Assembly (NCBI RefSeq): GCF_008386315.1
Contig: NZ_CP043808.1
Coordinates: forward strand, 2,418,001-2,482,000
Origin: Serinicoccus marinus DSM 15273
GTDB lineage: Bacteria > Actinomycetota > Actinomycetes > Actinomycetales > Dermatophilaceae
Direction of reading: 5' to 3'
DNA length: 64,000 nt
Shown: one piece after another, positions 19,588-26,759 of the stretch
Layout of the letters: each line of letters opens with the position of its first letter
Numbering within the stretch: the first letter of the stretch is position 1
The notes under the pieces: generated by a model
What the model was told of the DNA's origin: nothing
Database searches by the model: none
What the model saw: only the letters and a program-made list of their open reading frames with translations
Program-made: the position numbers and the translations under genes

Positions 19588-19941
19588 TCATAGACTCGCC
19601 GGCCCGATAATCACGGACCGGTGACCCAACTCAGGGCCGATGGTCGCGCCCAGCGTGCGCTCGGCCTCCAGCCACGAGTCGATACCATCCCAGCCGTCGA
19701 GCTGGTCGACGAGCGCGATCGACGTGATGCGCAGGTTGGCGAGCCGCTCCCCCACCGGCTCGGCCGTCGGATCGAACCCGATTAGGCGCTGCACGGCTTC
19801 CTGCACCGCGAACCAGCGTGCGTCCTCGGCCGCCTTGCGCGACTCGGCGAGTGCCTCGTTCGCGCGCTTGTTCGCTTGGTAAGTGCCGACGCCGGCGATC
19901 AGCAGCGACAGGGCCGAGATCACCAGCGCGAGGACATCCAT
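19588..19941 (-). CDS. Membrane-anchored coiled-coil protein, unknown function
   Basis: A 117-residue protein starting MDVLALVISALSLLIAGVGT: one N-terminal membrane segment (about 3-20), then a charged helix ANKRANEALAESRKAAEDAR typical of a coiled coil, then a globular tail ending VIIGPASL. Its TGA overlaps the ATG of the gene disrupted by the IS. Such anchored helical proteins occur widely in actinobacterial islands, with no known role. Confidence 0.6.
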   Translation of the reverse strand: MDVLALVISALSLLIAGVGTYQANKRANEALAESRKAAEDARWFAVQEAVQRLIGFDPTAEPVGERLANLRITSIALVDQLDGWDGIDSWLEAERTLGATIGPELGHRSVIIGPASL

Positions 19942-20058
19942 GGCTCGATCCTGCCACTACAAGAAGCAGTTCCTGAAGCACTTCCGGCTATTGCTTGCCC
20001 GAGGCGCGTCAGCCGACTAACCCGCGCTCACTACGATGCTCCGCGCGGCGACCAATCC

Positions 20059-20099
20059 CTACAGCGCGAATCTCCACTCCACCGATTTCCGGTACATAC
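20059..20099 (-). repeat. ychF-3'-end-like junction site D
   Basis: On the minus strand, 20082-20059 encodes VEWRFAL plus TAG, preceded in frame by MYRKS (TGTACCGGAAATCG). It marks the boundary between the metal-resistance cassette and the cassette carrying the IS. Confidence 0.65.
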
Positions 20100-20165
20100 C
20101 ACCCTCTTGAGGTGTGCAGTGAAGCGCTCGGCCCCGCGTCCGGGACCGACAGCTTGCGTTCGACG

Positions 20166-20474
20166 TCAACGATAGGTCTCGTGCAACGCCTCCTCGATCT
20201 GAGACGGAGTCGGTGCACCGGCGTACCCGCGCTCAGTCGCGTAGACCCGGCACGCGAGCGAGCGAACCGGTTGCGTCGGAAACAGGTCGACGCCGTCGAC
20301 GAGGATCGTGGGCGAGCCTCCGAATCGGGTGTTCGCCGCTTCGGTCTCGGTGTGGATCGTTACCAGCTCGATGGGCACTTCCGCGAGCTCGGCGGCATCC
20401 AGCGCGGCGCGCGCGTTTGCTTCGGCGATGGCCGTGTTCGGGCAGTCGACGATGTGCAGCAGTTCGACCTTCAT
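20166..20474 (-). CDS. Thioredoxin-like protein linked to metal resistance
   Basis: A 102-residue protein starting MKVELLHIVDCPNTAIAEAN at ATG 20474, overlapping the ATPase stop by 4 bases (ATGA). The fold pattern is thioredoxin-like (strand, active-site loop, helix, strand, then GGSPTILVDGVDLFP with the cis-Pro segment), but the loop is CPNT with a single cysteine instead of CxxC. Similar small proteins accompany mercury or cadmium operons in Actinobacteria. It may bind or hand over a thiophilic metal, but this is inference. Confidence 0.7.
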   Translation of the reverse strand: MKVELLHIVDCPNTAIAEANARAALDAAELAEVPIELVTIHTETEAANTRFGGSPTILVDGVDLFPTQPVRSLACRVYATERGYAGAPTPSQIEEALHETYR

Positions 20475-22384
20475 ACGATCTGCTCCTTCCGGGTCCGGGC
20501 CGCGCGCAAGCCATTGAGGATCACGATGACCTCCGCGATCTCGTGCACGAGCACCACGGCAGCGAGTCCCAGGACGCCGAAGAGGGCGAGCGGGAGCAGG
20601 GCGATGATGATCAGCAGCGACAGGATGATGTTCTGGTTGATGATGTGCCGTCCGCGCCGGGCATGGTCGAACGCGCGCGGCAGCAGCCGCAGGTCGTGCC
20701 CGGTGAACGCGACATCGGCCGACTCGATCGCGGCATCCGACCCGGTCGCGCCCATCGCGATCCCGATGTCCGCGGCGGCGAGGGCGGGGGCGTCGTTGAT
20801 GCCGTCGCCGATCATCGCCACCGAACCATGCTGGCCGAGCTCAGCGATCGCAGCGGCCTTGTCCTCGGGGCGCAGCTCGGCGCGCACGTCCTCGATCCCG
20901 GCCTGCGCCGCGAGAGCGCGGGCGGTGCGGGCGTTGTCGCCGGTGAGCATCGTGACCCCGATGCACTGCGCGGCGAGCGTGCGGACGACCTCCGGGACCT
21001 CCAGGCGCAGCTCGTCGCGGACGCCGATCGCAGCGACCGGCTCGCCGTCGCGGTGCACGATGACGACCGTCATGCCCTGCTCCTCCAGCCCTGCGACCCG
21101 GTCGCCGAGCGTCCCGGCGTCCAGCCAGCGGGGGCTGCCGACCGTGATCCGCGCGCCGTCGAGCTTGCCCTCGATGCCGTGCCCGGCCTGCTCGGTCACG
21201 TCCTCGGCTACTGAGGCCCCCGGCGCGGCGGCGGTGATCGCGGCCGCGAGCGGGTGGGTGCTGTGTTGCTCCAGCGCGGCCGCCCACGCCAGCGCCTGCG
21301 CCTCGGTGGTCCCGTCGGCGGTGAGAACGGCGTTGACGACGGGCTCGTTTCGGGTGAGGGTGCCGGTCTTGTCGACGGCGACGTGGCGGATCACGCCGAA
21401 GCGCTCGAACGCGGCACCGGACTTGATGATCACGCCGAACTTGCTCGCCGAGCCGATCGCGGCGACCACGGTCAGCGGCACGGAGATCGCCAGCGCGCAC
21501 GGCGACGCCGCCACGAGGACGACCAGGGCGCGAGTGACCCACAGCTCGGGGTCGCCGAACAGCGAACCGATCAGCGCCACCAGGACGGCGAGGACGAGCA
21601 CACCAGGGACGAGGGGTCGGGCGATGCGGTCGGCGAGGCGGGCGCGGTCTCCCTTCTCGGCCTGCGCCTGCTCAACGAGCTCCACGATCGTGGTCAGCGA
21701 GTTGTCGGTGCCCGCCGCGGTCGTCTCGACTTCCAGCGCGCCGGCGGAGTTGATTGCACCGGCCGAGACTGCATCTCCCAGCTCGACCTCGACCGGGATC
21801 GACTCTCCAGTGATCGCAGACGTATCCAAACTCGAACGACCCGTGACCACGACGCCGTCGGTCGCGATCCGTTCGCCCGGCCGCACCAGCATCAGCTGGC
21901 CCACCTGGAGGTCTTTCGCGGCGACCTCGACCGACGCGCCGTCGCGGCGGATGGTCGCTGTCTCAGGGACGAGCTTGAGCAGCGCCCGGAGCCCGCCGCG
22001 GGCGCGGTCCATCGCCTTGTCCTCCAGCGCCTCAGCGATCGAGTACAGGAACGCCAGGGCCGCGGCCTCCTCGACGTAGCCGAGGATCACCGCGCCAATG
22101 GCGCTGATCGTCATCAGCAGGCTGATGCCGAGCTTGCGCTTGAACAGTTTGCGGATCGCGCCCGGGGTGAACGTCGACGCTCCCAGCAGCAGACCGAGCC
22201 AGAACAGCACCAGCGCCAGAATCTCGAGCCCGGACCACTCCAGGACGAGACCGGTCAGGAAAGCGACGCCGGAGAGGACCGGGACCATGATCCCGCGGTC
22301 CCGCCACCAGGGTCGCTCCTGCACCTCCTCAACTGCTTCGCCGACCGTGGTCTCGGGCTCGTCGCAGCCGCACGCCGCGCTCAT
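20471..22384 (-). CDS. cadA: Heavy-metal P1B-type ATPase (Cd/Zn/Pb exporter, CadA/ZntA-like)
   Basis: A 637-residue protein starting MSAACGCDEPETTVGEAVEE at ATG 22384. It has no full heavy-metal-associated domain at the N-terminus, only a short cysteine-containing stretch (ACGC). Order of motifs: TGES actuator loop (about 200), the transmembrane metal site ASPCALAISVP (SPC type, Zn/Cd/Pb/Co group), phosphorylation loop DKTGTLT, the soft-metal HP element in QHSTHPLAAA and hinge GDGINDAPAL. ATP-driven efflux across the cytoplasmic membrane is the family function. It overlaps cmtR (stop/ATG, 4 bases) and the thioredoxin-like gene (4 bases), so the three form one operon. Confidence 0.93.
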   Translation of the reverse strand: MSAACGCDEPETTVGEAVEEVQERPWWRDRGIMVPVLSGVAFLTGLVLEWSGLEILALVLFWLGLLLGASTFTPGAIRKLFKRKLGISLLMTISAIGAVILGYVEEAAALAFLYSIAEALEDKAMDRARGGLRALLKLVPETATIRRDGASVEVAAKDLQVGQLMLVRPGERIATDGVVVTGRSSLDTSAITGESIPVEVELGDAVSAGAINSAGALEVETTAAGTDNSLTTIVELVEQAQAEKGDRARLADRIARPLVPGVLVLAVLVALIGSLFGDPELWVTRALVVLVAASPCALAISVPLTVVAAIGSASKFGVIIKSGAAFERFGVIRHVAVDKTGTLTRNEPVVNAVLTADGTTEAQALAWAAALEQHSTHPLAAAITAAAPGASVAEDVTEQAGHGIEGKLDGARITVGSPRWLDAGTLGDRVAGLEEQGMTVVIVHRDGEPVAAIGVRDELRLEVPEVVRTLAAQCIGVTMLTGDNARTARALAAQAGIEDVRAELRPEDKAAAIAELGQHGSVAMIGDGINDAPALAAADIGIAMGATGSDAAIESADVAFTGHDLRLLPRAFDHARRGRHIINQNIILSLLIIIALLPLALFGVLGLAAVVLVHEIAEVIVILNGLRAARTRKEQIV

Positions 22385-22740
22385 GCGCCTGCCCCCGTCC
22401 CGCAGCAGCCCGGCACCGGGCACTGGTCATCAACGCATGGCGCGTGCTCGTCGACGGCCAGCGTCACATCCACGAGCGCCGTGAGCGCCGCAGCAAGGTG
22501 CGGGTCGGCGATCTCGTAGCGCGTCTGCCGTCCCTCGGGCTCGGCGGCCACGATGCCACAGTCGCGCAGACAGGTCAGGTGGTTCGACACGTTCGACCGG
22601 GTCAGCTCCAGCTCGCGCGACAGCACCGCCGGATAGCTCGGGCCGTCGAGCAGGGTCATCAGGATCCGGGATCGCGTCGGGTCCGCCATGGCTCGGCCGA
22701 GCCGGTGCATGACGTCGAGGCGTGAAGCAATGGTCAGCAT
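22381..22740 (-). CDS. cmtR: CmtR-type ArsR/SmtB repressor (Cd/Pb sensor)
   Basis: A 119-residue winged-helix repressor. The sequence RAMADPTRSRILMTLLDG-PSYPAVLSRELELTRSNVSNHL closely follows Mycobacterium tuberculosis CmtR. The cysteines fall at residues 57, 61 (NHLTCLRDC) and 102 (DEHAPC), exactly the three CmtR metal ligands known from the mycobacterial protein. Additional cysteines in the tail (DQCPVPGCC) may add ligands. It should repress the operon and release on Cd(II) or Pb(II). It is the first gene of cmtR-cadA-trx, with palindromes directly upstream. Confidence 0.92.
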   Translation of the reverse strand: MLTIASRLDVMHRLGRAMADPTRSRILMTLLDGPSYPAVLSRELELTRSNVSNHLTCLRDCGIVAAEPEGRQTRYEIADPHLAAALTALVDVTLAVDEHAPCVDDQCPVPGCCGTGAGA

Positions 22741-22747
22741 GCACTGA

Positions 22748-22779
22748 ACTGTACAGTGACTGCTGACCTATTTTGGTCA
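22748..22779. promoter_or_regulatory. Palindromes upstream of cmtR
   Basis: Two inverted repeats sit before the cmtR start: ACTGTACAGT (22748-22757, perfect) and TGACC-TATTTT-GGTCA (22764-22779). Their position fits a CmtR operator overlapping the promoter; which one is bound cannot be told from sequence. Confidence 0.5.
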
Positions 22780-22818
22780 TCGCATCGGCAGGTCAGACCA
22801 CTCAATCGACGCCAGAGG

Positions 22819-23904
22819 TTATACGGCGAAACGAAATTCCACGACGTCCCCGTCGGCCATGACGTAGTCCTTTCCCTCCATGCGCACCTTGCCGGCCTCC
22901 TTGGCCTTCGCCATCGAGCCCAGCTCGTCGAGCGCCTCGAAGCTGACGATCTCCGCCTTGATGAAGCCGCGCTCGAAGTCGGTGTGGATGACGCCGGCGG
23001 CCTGCGGAGCGGTCGAGCCCTTGCGGATCGTCCACGCCCGCGACTCCTTGGGGCCTGCGGTGAGGTAGGTCTGCAGCCCGAGGGTGTCGAAACCGACTCG
23101 GGCCAGCTGGTCCAGCCCCGGCTCCTCGACGCCCACCGACTCCAGCAGCTCGGCGGCCTCTTCGTCGTCCAATTCGGCCAGGTCGGCCTCGAGCTTGGCG
23201 TTGAGGTAGATCGCCTCGGCCGGCGCGACCAGCTCGGCCAGCTCGGCGTGGAGCGCGTCGTCGGTGAGCCCGTCCTCGTCGAGGTTGAAGACGTAGAGGA
23301 ACGGCTTGGTGGTCAGCAGACCGAGCTGCCGCGCGATGGCGACATCGACCCCCGCGGCCTCGCCACGGGCATAGAGGGTGTCGCCCGCCTCAAGCACCCG
23401 CTGCGCGGCGAGCGCGGTGTCGAGGACCTCCTTGTCGGTCCGCTTGCCCTTGACCTCCTTCTCCAGCCGCGGGATCGCGTTCTCCAGTGTCTGCAGGTCG
23501 GCGAGGATGAGCTCGGTGTTGATCGTCTCGATGTCGTCCCGCGGGCTGACCTTGCCGTCGACGTGCACGACGTCGTCGTCTCGGAAGGCGCGCACGACCT
23601 GGCAGATCGCGTCCGCCTCGCGGATGTTGGCGAGGAACTTGTTGCCCAGGCCCTCCCCCTCGCTCGCGCCGCGGACGATGCCCGCGATGTCGACGAAGCT
23701 GACCGTCGCGGGCAGCACCTTGGCGCTGGAGTGGATCTCCGCGAGACGGTCCAGCCGCCCATCCTTGAGCGGCACCACGCCGATGTTGGGCTCGATCGTC
23801 GCGAACGGGTAGTTCGCCGCGAGCACGGTGTTCTTGGTCAGCGCGTTGAAGAGCGTGGACTTGCCCACGTTGGGCAGGCCGACGATTCCGATGGTGAGTG
23901 CCAC
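22819..23904 (-). CDS. ychF: Redox-regulated ribosome-associated ATPase YchF/OLA1
   Basis: A 361-residue OBG-class P-loop protein: GLPNVGKSTLFNALTKN (G1), DIAGIVRGASEGEGLGNKFL (G3 and the YchF finger), NLDE in the altered G4 and a C-terminal TGS domain ending GDVVEFRFAV. It binds the ribosome and prefers ATP. The last codons (GAA TTT CGT TTC GCC GTA TAA) are strikingly unlike the C/G-ending codons before them. With the four downstream copies of the same coding end, this indicates that the 3' end was supplied by an integrated element. Transcribed away from pdxY. Confidence 0.95.
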   Translation of the reverse strand: MALTIGIVGLPNVGKSTLFNALTKNTVLAANYPFATIEPNIGVVPLKDGRLDRLAEIHSSAKVLPATVSFVDIAGIVRGASEGEGLGNKFLANIREADAICQVVRAFRDDDVVHVDGKVSPRDDIETINTELILADLQTLENAIPRLEKEVKGKRTDKEVLDTALAAQRVLEAGDTLYARGEAAGVDVAIARQLGLLTTKPFLYVFNLDEDGLTDDALHAELAELVAPAEAIYLNAKLEADLAELDDEEAAELLESVGVEEPGLDQLARVGFDTLGLQTYLTAGPKESRAWTIRKGSTAPQAAGVIHTDFERGFIKAEIVSFEALDELGSMAKAKEAGKVRMEGKDYVMADGDVVEFRFAV

Positions 23905-23948
23905 GGGGTCAGCAGTCTAGTGGTCCGCGGGGATGCGAAGATCGAGGT

Positions 23949-24815
23949 ATGCGCTTCCTCTCGATCCAGAGCCACGTCGCCTACGGGCACGTCGGCAACT
24001 CGGCCGCCGTCTTCCCGCTGCAGCGCATCGGGCACGAGGTCTGGCCGGTGCTGACGGTGAACTTCTCCAACCACACCGGCTACGGCGAGTGGGGTGGCCC
24101 GCTCATCCCGGCCGACGACGTCCGCGCGGTCGTCTCTGGCATCGAGGACCGCGGCGTCCTGCCCACGGTCGACGGCGTGCTGTCGGGCTACCTCGGCGGC
24201 GAGGAGATCGTCGACGTCGTCGTCGATGCGGTCGGACGGGTCAAGGCCGCCAACGCCGAGGCGACCTACACCTGCGACCCGGTCATGGGCAACGCCACCT
24301 CCGGCTGTTTCGTCGCCGAGTCCATCCCGCCGCTCATCCGGGAGAAGGTCCTGCCGCACGCCGACATCATCACGCCCAACCAGTTCGAGCTGGGCTACAT
24401 GACGCATACCGAGCCGGACACCCTGGAGTCGACGCTGGCCTCCGCCGACGCCGCCCGCGACCTCGGCCCGCGCACCGTGCTCGTCACCAGCGTGCTGCGG
24501 CCGGACCGGCAGGCCCAGCCGGACGGCGGCGAGACCATCGAGATGCTCGTGGTCGACGACGCCGGGGCCTGGATCGTCGCCACCCCGCGGCTGCCGATCA
24601 AGGCCAACGGCTCCGGCGACGTCACCAGCGCCCTGTTCACCGCGCACTACCGCGAGACCGGCTCGGCCGCGACGGCCCTGGAGCGCACCGCCTCCAGCGT
24701 CTTCGACCTGCTGCAGGCCACCCTCGACTCCGGCGAGCGCGAGCTGCGGCTGGTCCAGGCACAGGACGCCTTCGCCGAGCCGCGGATGCAGTTCAGCGCA
24801 CGCCAGGTGAGCTGA
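23949..24815 (+). CDS. pdxY: Pyridoxal kinase
   Basis: A 288-residue ribokinase-superfamily enzyme starting MRFLSIQSHVAYGHVGNSAA at ATG 23949. Diagnostic blocks: SHVAYGHVGNSAA (substrate loop), DPVMGNA, TPNQFELGYMT and the anion-hole motif LPIKANGSGDVTSALF with the catalytic Asp (about 225). It phosphorylates pyridoxal to pyridoxal 5'-phosphate in B6 salvage. Full length and intact. It is divergent from ychF with 44 bases between starts. Confidence 0.95.
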   Translation: MRFLSIQSHVAYGHVGNSAAVFPLQRIGHEVWPVLTVNFSNHTGYGEWGGPLIPADDVRAVVSGIEDRGVLPTVDGVLSGYLGGEEIVDVVVDAVGRVKAANAEATYTCDPVMGNATSGCFVAESIPPLIREKVLPHADIITPNQFELGYMTHTEPDTLESTLASADAARDLGPRTVLVTSVLRPDRQAQPDGGETIEMLVVDDAGAWIVATPRLPIKANGSGDVTSALFTAHYRETGSAATALERTASSVFDLLQATLDSGERELRLVQAQDAFAEPRMQFSARQVS

Positions 24816-24840
24816 GGGGTATACCGCCAGGGGTGCGGCG

Positions 24841-24868
24841 CACGAGCCCGACGACGCTCAGGCTCGTG
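24841..24868. terminator. Convergent hairpin after pdxY and vapC
   Basis: CACGAGCC (24841-24848) and GGCTCGTG (24861-24868) are perfect 8-bp complements with a 12-base loop, straddling the vapC stop codon and 26 bases beyond the pdxY stop. A plausible bidirectional terminator without a T-tract. Confidence 0.5.
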
Positions 24869-25247
24869 GCGCGTGGACCCGCAGGCCCATCGTCTCCACA
24901 GCGCCCGCGAGGTGGCGGTCGTACGTGACCACCGCGTCCACGTCGAGCCGGATGGAGGCTGCCAGATGGAGTGCGTCCAGCGACCGCAGGTCAACGCCCG
25001 GCATCAGTCCGGCCTCGCGGAAGAGACTCGGTGGGAGGTCGTAGAGATCGACCCGCCCCAGGATGGCTGACACGTCCGCCTGCGGGAGATCGTGCCGGTT
25101 CGCGAATCGGCGCAGCTCGGTCTCGAGCAGGTGCGTCGACACCAGGGTGACGTCATCGCCGTCCGCCCAGGACGCCATGGAGGCACTCTCCGGCTCCTCC
25201 ACCATGAGCTTCACCGCGGCCGAGGTGTCCAGGTAGTAGCGCGTCAA
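24858..25247 (-). CDS. VapC-type PIN-domain toxin
   Basis: A 129-residue PIN nuclease starting MTRYYLDTSAAVKLMVEEPE. The acidic residues of the PIN site are visible: Asp in YYLDTSA, Glu in LLETELRR, Asp in SLDALHLAAS and Asp in VVTYDRHLA. PIN toxins cleave tRNA or rRNA. It overlaps the antitoxin gene by 4 bases. This pair sits exactly where the GntP permease gene is truncated. Confidence 0.9.
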   Translation of the reverse strand: MTRYYLDTSAAVKLMVEEPESASMASWADGDDVTLVSTHLLETELRRFANRHDLPQADVSAILGRVDLYDLPPSLFREAGLMPGVDLRSLDALHLAASIRLDVDAVVTYDRHLAGAVETMGLRVHAPRA

Positions 25248-25498
25248 CGCTCTCCCCGCAGGTCATCGAGCGTGGCGGCGGAAGGGGAGTTGATGCTGTG
25301 CCGCCTCAGCCCCGAGAAACCACCCCGAGCCACCGCCGGGCGAGAGAGCGGCAGGTCGGGGGTGGCCTGCGTCATCGGCACCAGCTGCGCAACTGGCTTG
25401 CCTCGGCTGGTCACCGTGTATGTCTCGCCGGCAGCGACGGCGTGCAGCACCTCCCCGCTGTGGTTGCGGAGGTCGCGGTGGCTCACTGTCGTGCCCAT
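25244..25498 (-). CDS. Phd/YefM-type antitoxin of the PIN toxin
   Basis: An 84-residue antitoxin starting MGTTVSHRDLRNHSGEVLHA, with the Phd/YefM DNA-binding fold pattern SHRDLRNHSGEVL and VTSRGKPVAQLVPM. The C-terminal half (GGFSGLRRHSINSPSAATLD) would wrap the toxin. Its stop overlaps the toxin start. Expected to autorepress the operon. Confidence 0.88.
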   Translation of the reverse strand: MGTTVSHRDLRNHSGEVLHAVAAGETYTVTSRGKPVAQLVPMTQATPDLPLSRPAVARGGFSGLRRHSINSPSAATLDDLRGER

Positions 25499-25549
25499 GC
25501 CCAGAAACGTAGCACGCGTAGCACACGGGTCCCGCGATCAGGATCAGGG

Positions 25550-25824
25550 GGCCGCACCACCCATTCCGCGATCCGCAGCGCGACGCCGGAGTCCGACATG
25601 ACCTTGCCGAAGAGGGCGCCGAGCAGGAACAGCGGGAAGAAGCTCACGACGACGTTGCCCATGGCCGGCATGAAGACCTGGGTATAGGTCGCCAGGATCG
25701 GCGCGCCCGCGAAGATCACCGCGATGCTCGCCATGGTCGGGGCCAGGACGATGACGTTGAGGCCGCGGTAGGCCAGGACGATGAGCAGGGCCAGGGACAG
25801 CAGGATCCCGATCAGTCCGATCAC
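25550..25824 (-). pseudogene. GntP-family permease, N-terminal fragment
   Basis: The frame starts at ATG 25824, overlapping the hydrolase stop (ATGA). It gives MIGLIGILLSLALLIVLAYR and VFAGAPILATYTQVFMPAMG-type sequence, the first three helices of gluconate/hydroxybutyrate permeases. After SDSGVALRIAEWVV (about residue 91) homology ends and the frame runs as random sequence to 25483, overlapping vapB. Family members are about 450 residues, so roughly four fifths is missing. The break is at about 25500-25555, next to the vapBC promoter. Non-functional. Confidence 0.75.
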
Positions 25825-26759
25825 GCGATCTCCTCCTCCAGGAGCGGCAGCAGCTGCCGCACGCCGCGCCCGCCGAGCATGACCGTGTAGTGGTTGACCC
25901 CCTCGACCGGGACCATGCGCAGCCGGGGCAGCCGGGAGGTCCAGTGCTCCCGGGCGGCGTCAGGGTAGAGCGGGGGCACCTCGTCCAGCAAGCCCCTGGG
26001 GGCGACCACCCAGGTCGCGGCGTGAGCCAGGCCGTCGAGCGCCTGCTCCACCGAGGCGCCGTCGACGAGCTCGCGGATGTCCTCGGCGAGCGCCTCCGGG
26101 CGCGTGGCGGGCGTGAGCGCGGGCTCCTCCCCCACGAGGTCGTAGTCGACATAGGCGGTGGTGAATTCGTCCCACCCCGGGCCCAGGGCAGGGTGCTCGC
26201 GCCAGAACTCATGGTATGCCTCACGGCTGGAGAAGGTCATCTGCAGCCGGTCCGCGGCCGGGCCGAGCACCGCGGCCGCCATGTCCTCCGGCGCGACGCC
26301 CGGGGGCGGGAGCAGGGGCATACCCCCGTCGACGAGGAGGAGGGAGCGGACGAGGTCGGGGTGCCGGTCGGCGAGCACGAGTGAGACGAAGGCGCCCATG
26401 GAGTGACCGACCGCGACCGCCTCGCGCACCCCGAGGTGGGCCAGCGCGGCGGCGACGTCGTCGGCGTGGCGCGGCATGCCGTAGGGCGCCGGCAGGTCGC
26501 GGGAGCGGCCACGGCCGCGCAGGTCGGGAGCGACCAGCCGGACGCCGGGCAGCGCCTGCGCCAGCGCGGCGAAGGAGACGTGCGAGGCGGTGATCCCGTG
26601 GACGAGCACGACGGTCGGGGCGTCGGCGTCCTCGCCCGCCTCGGGCTCCCAGACCCCGACGTGCAGGTCGCCGCCGTCGACCGGGACCTCGACGCTGCGG
26701 TAGCGCTCCCCTAGGACGGTCTCGACCGAGGACGGCAGGGGCGGTTCCGTGGGGCTCAC
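25821..26759 (-). CDS. Alpha/beta hydrolase
   Basis: A 312-residue hydrolase; GTG 26759 is chosen because it overlaps the SDR stop by 4 bases (GTGA), as do the other junctions of this operon. Motifs: HGITASHVSFAALA (oxyanion HG), DLRGRGRSRDLP, nucleophile elbow GHSMGAFVSLVL (Ser about 128) and the final histidine in VEGVNHYTVMLGG. The aspartate is probably in the APRGLLDEVPPL region. It may hydrolyse an ester or lactone in the pathway encoded by the operon; the substrate is unknown. Confidence 0.85.
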   Translation of the reverse strand: MSPTEPPLPSSVETVLGERYRSVEVPVDGGDLHVGVWEPEAGEDADAPTVVLVHGITASHVSFAALAQALPGVRLVAPDLRGRGRSRDLPAPYGMPRHADDVAAALAHLGVREAVAVGHSMGAFVSLVLADRHPDLVRSLLLVDGGMPLLPPPGVAPEDMAAAVLGPAADRLQMTFSSREAYHEFWREHPALGPGWDEFTTAYVDYDLVGEEPALTPATRPEALAEDIRELVDGASVEQALDGLAHAATWVVAPRGLLDEVPPLYPDAAREHWTSRLPRLRMVPVEGVNHYTVMLGGRGVRQLLPLLEEEIA

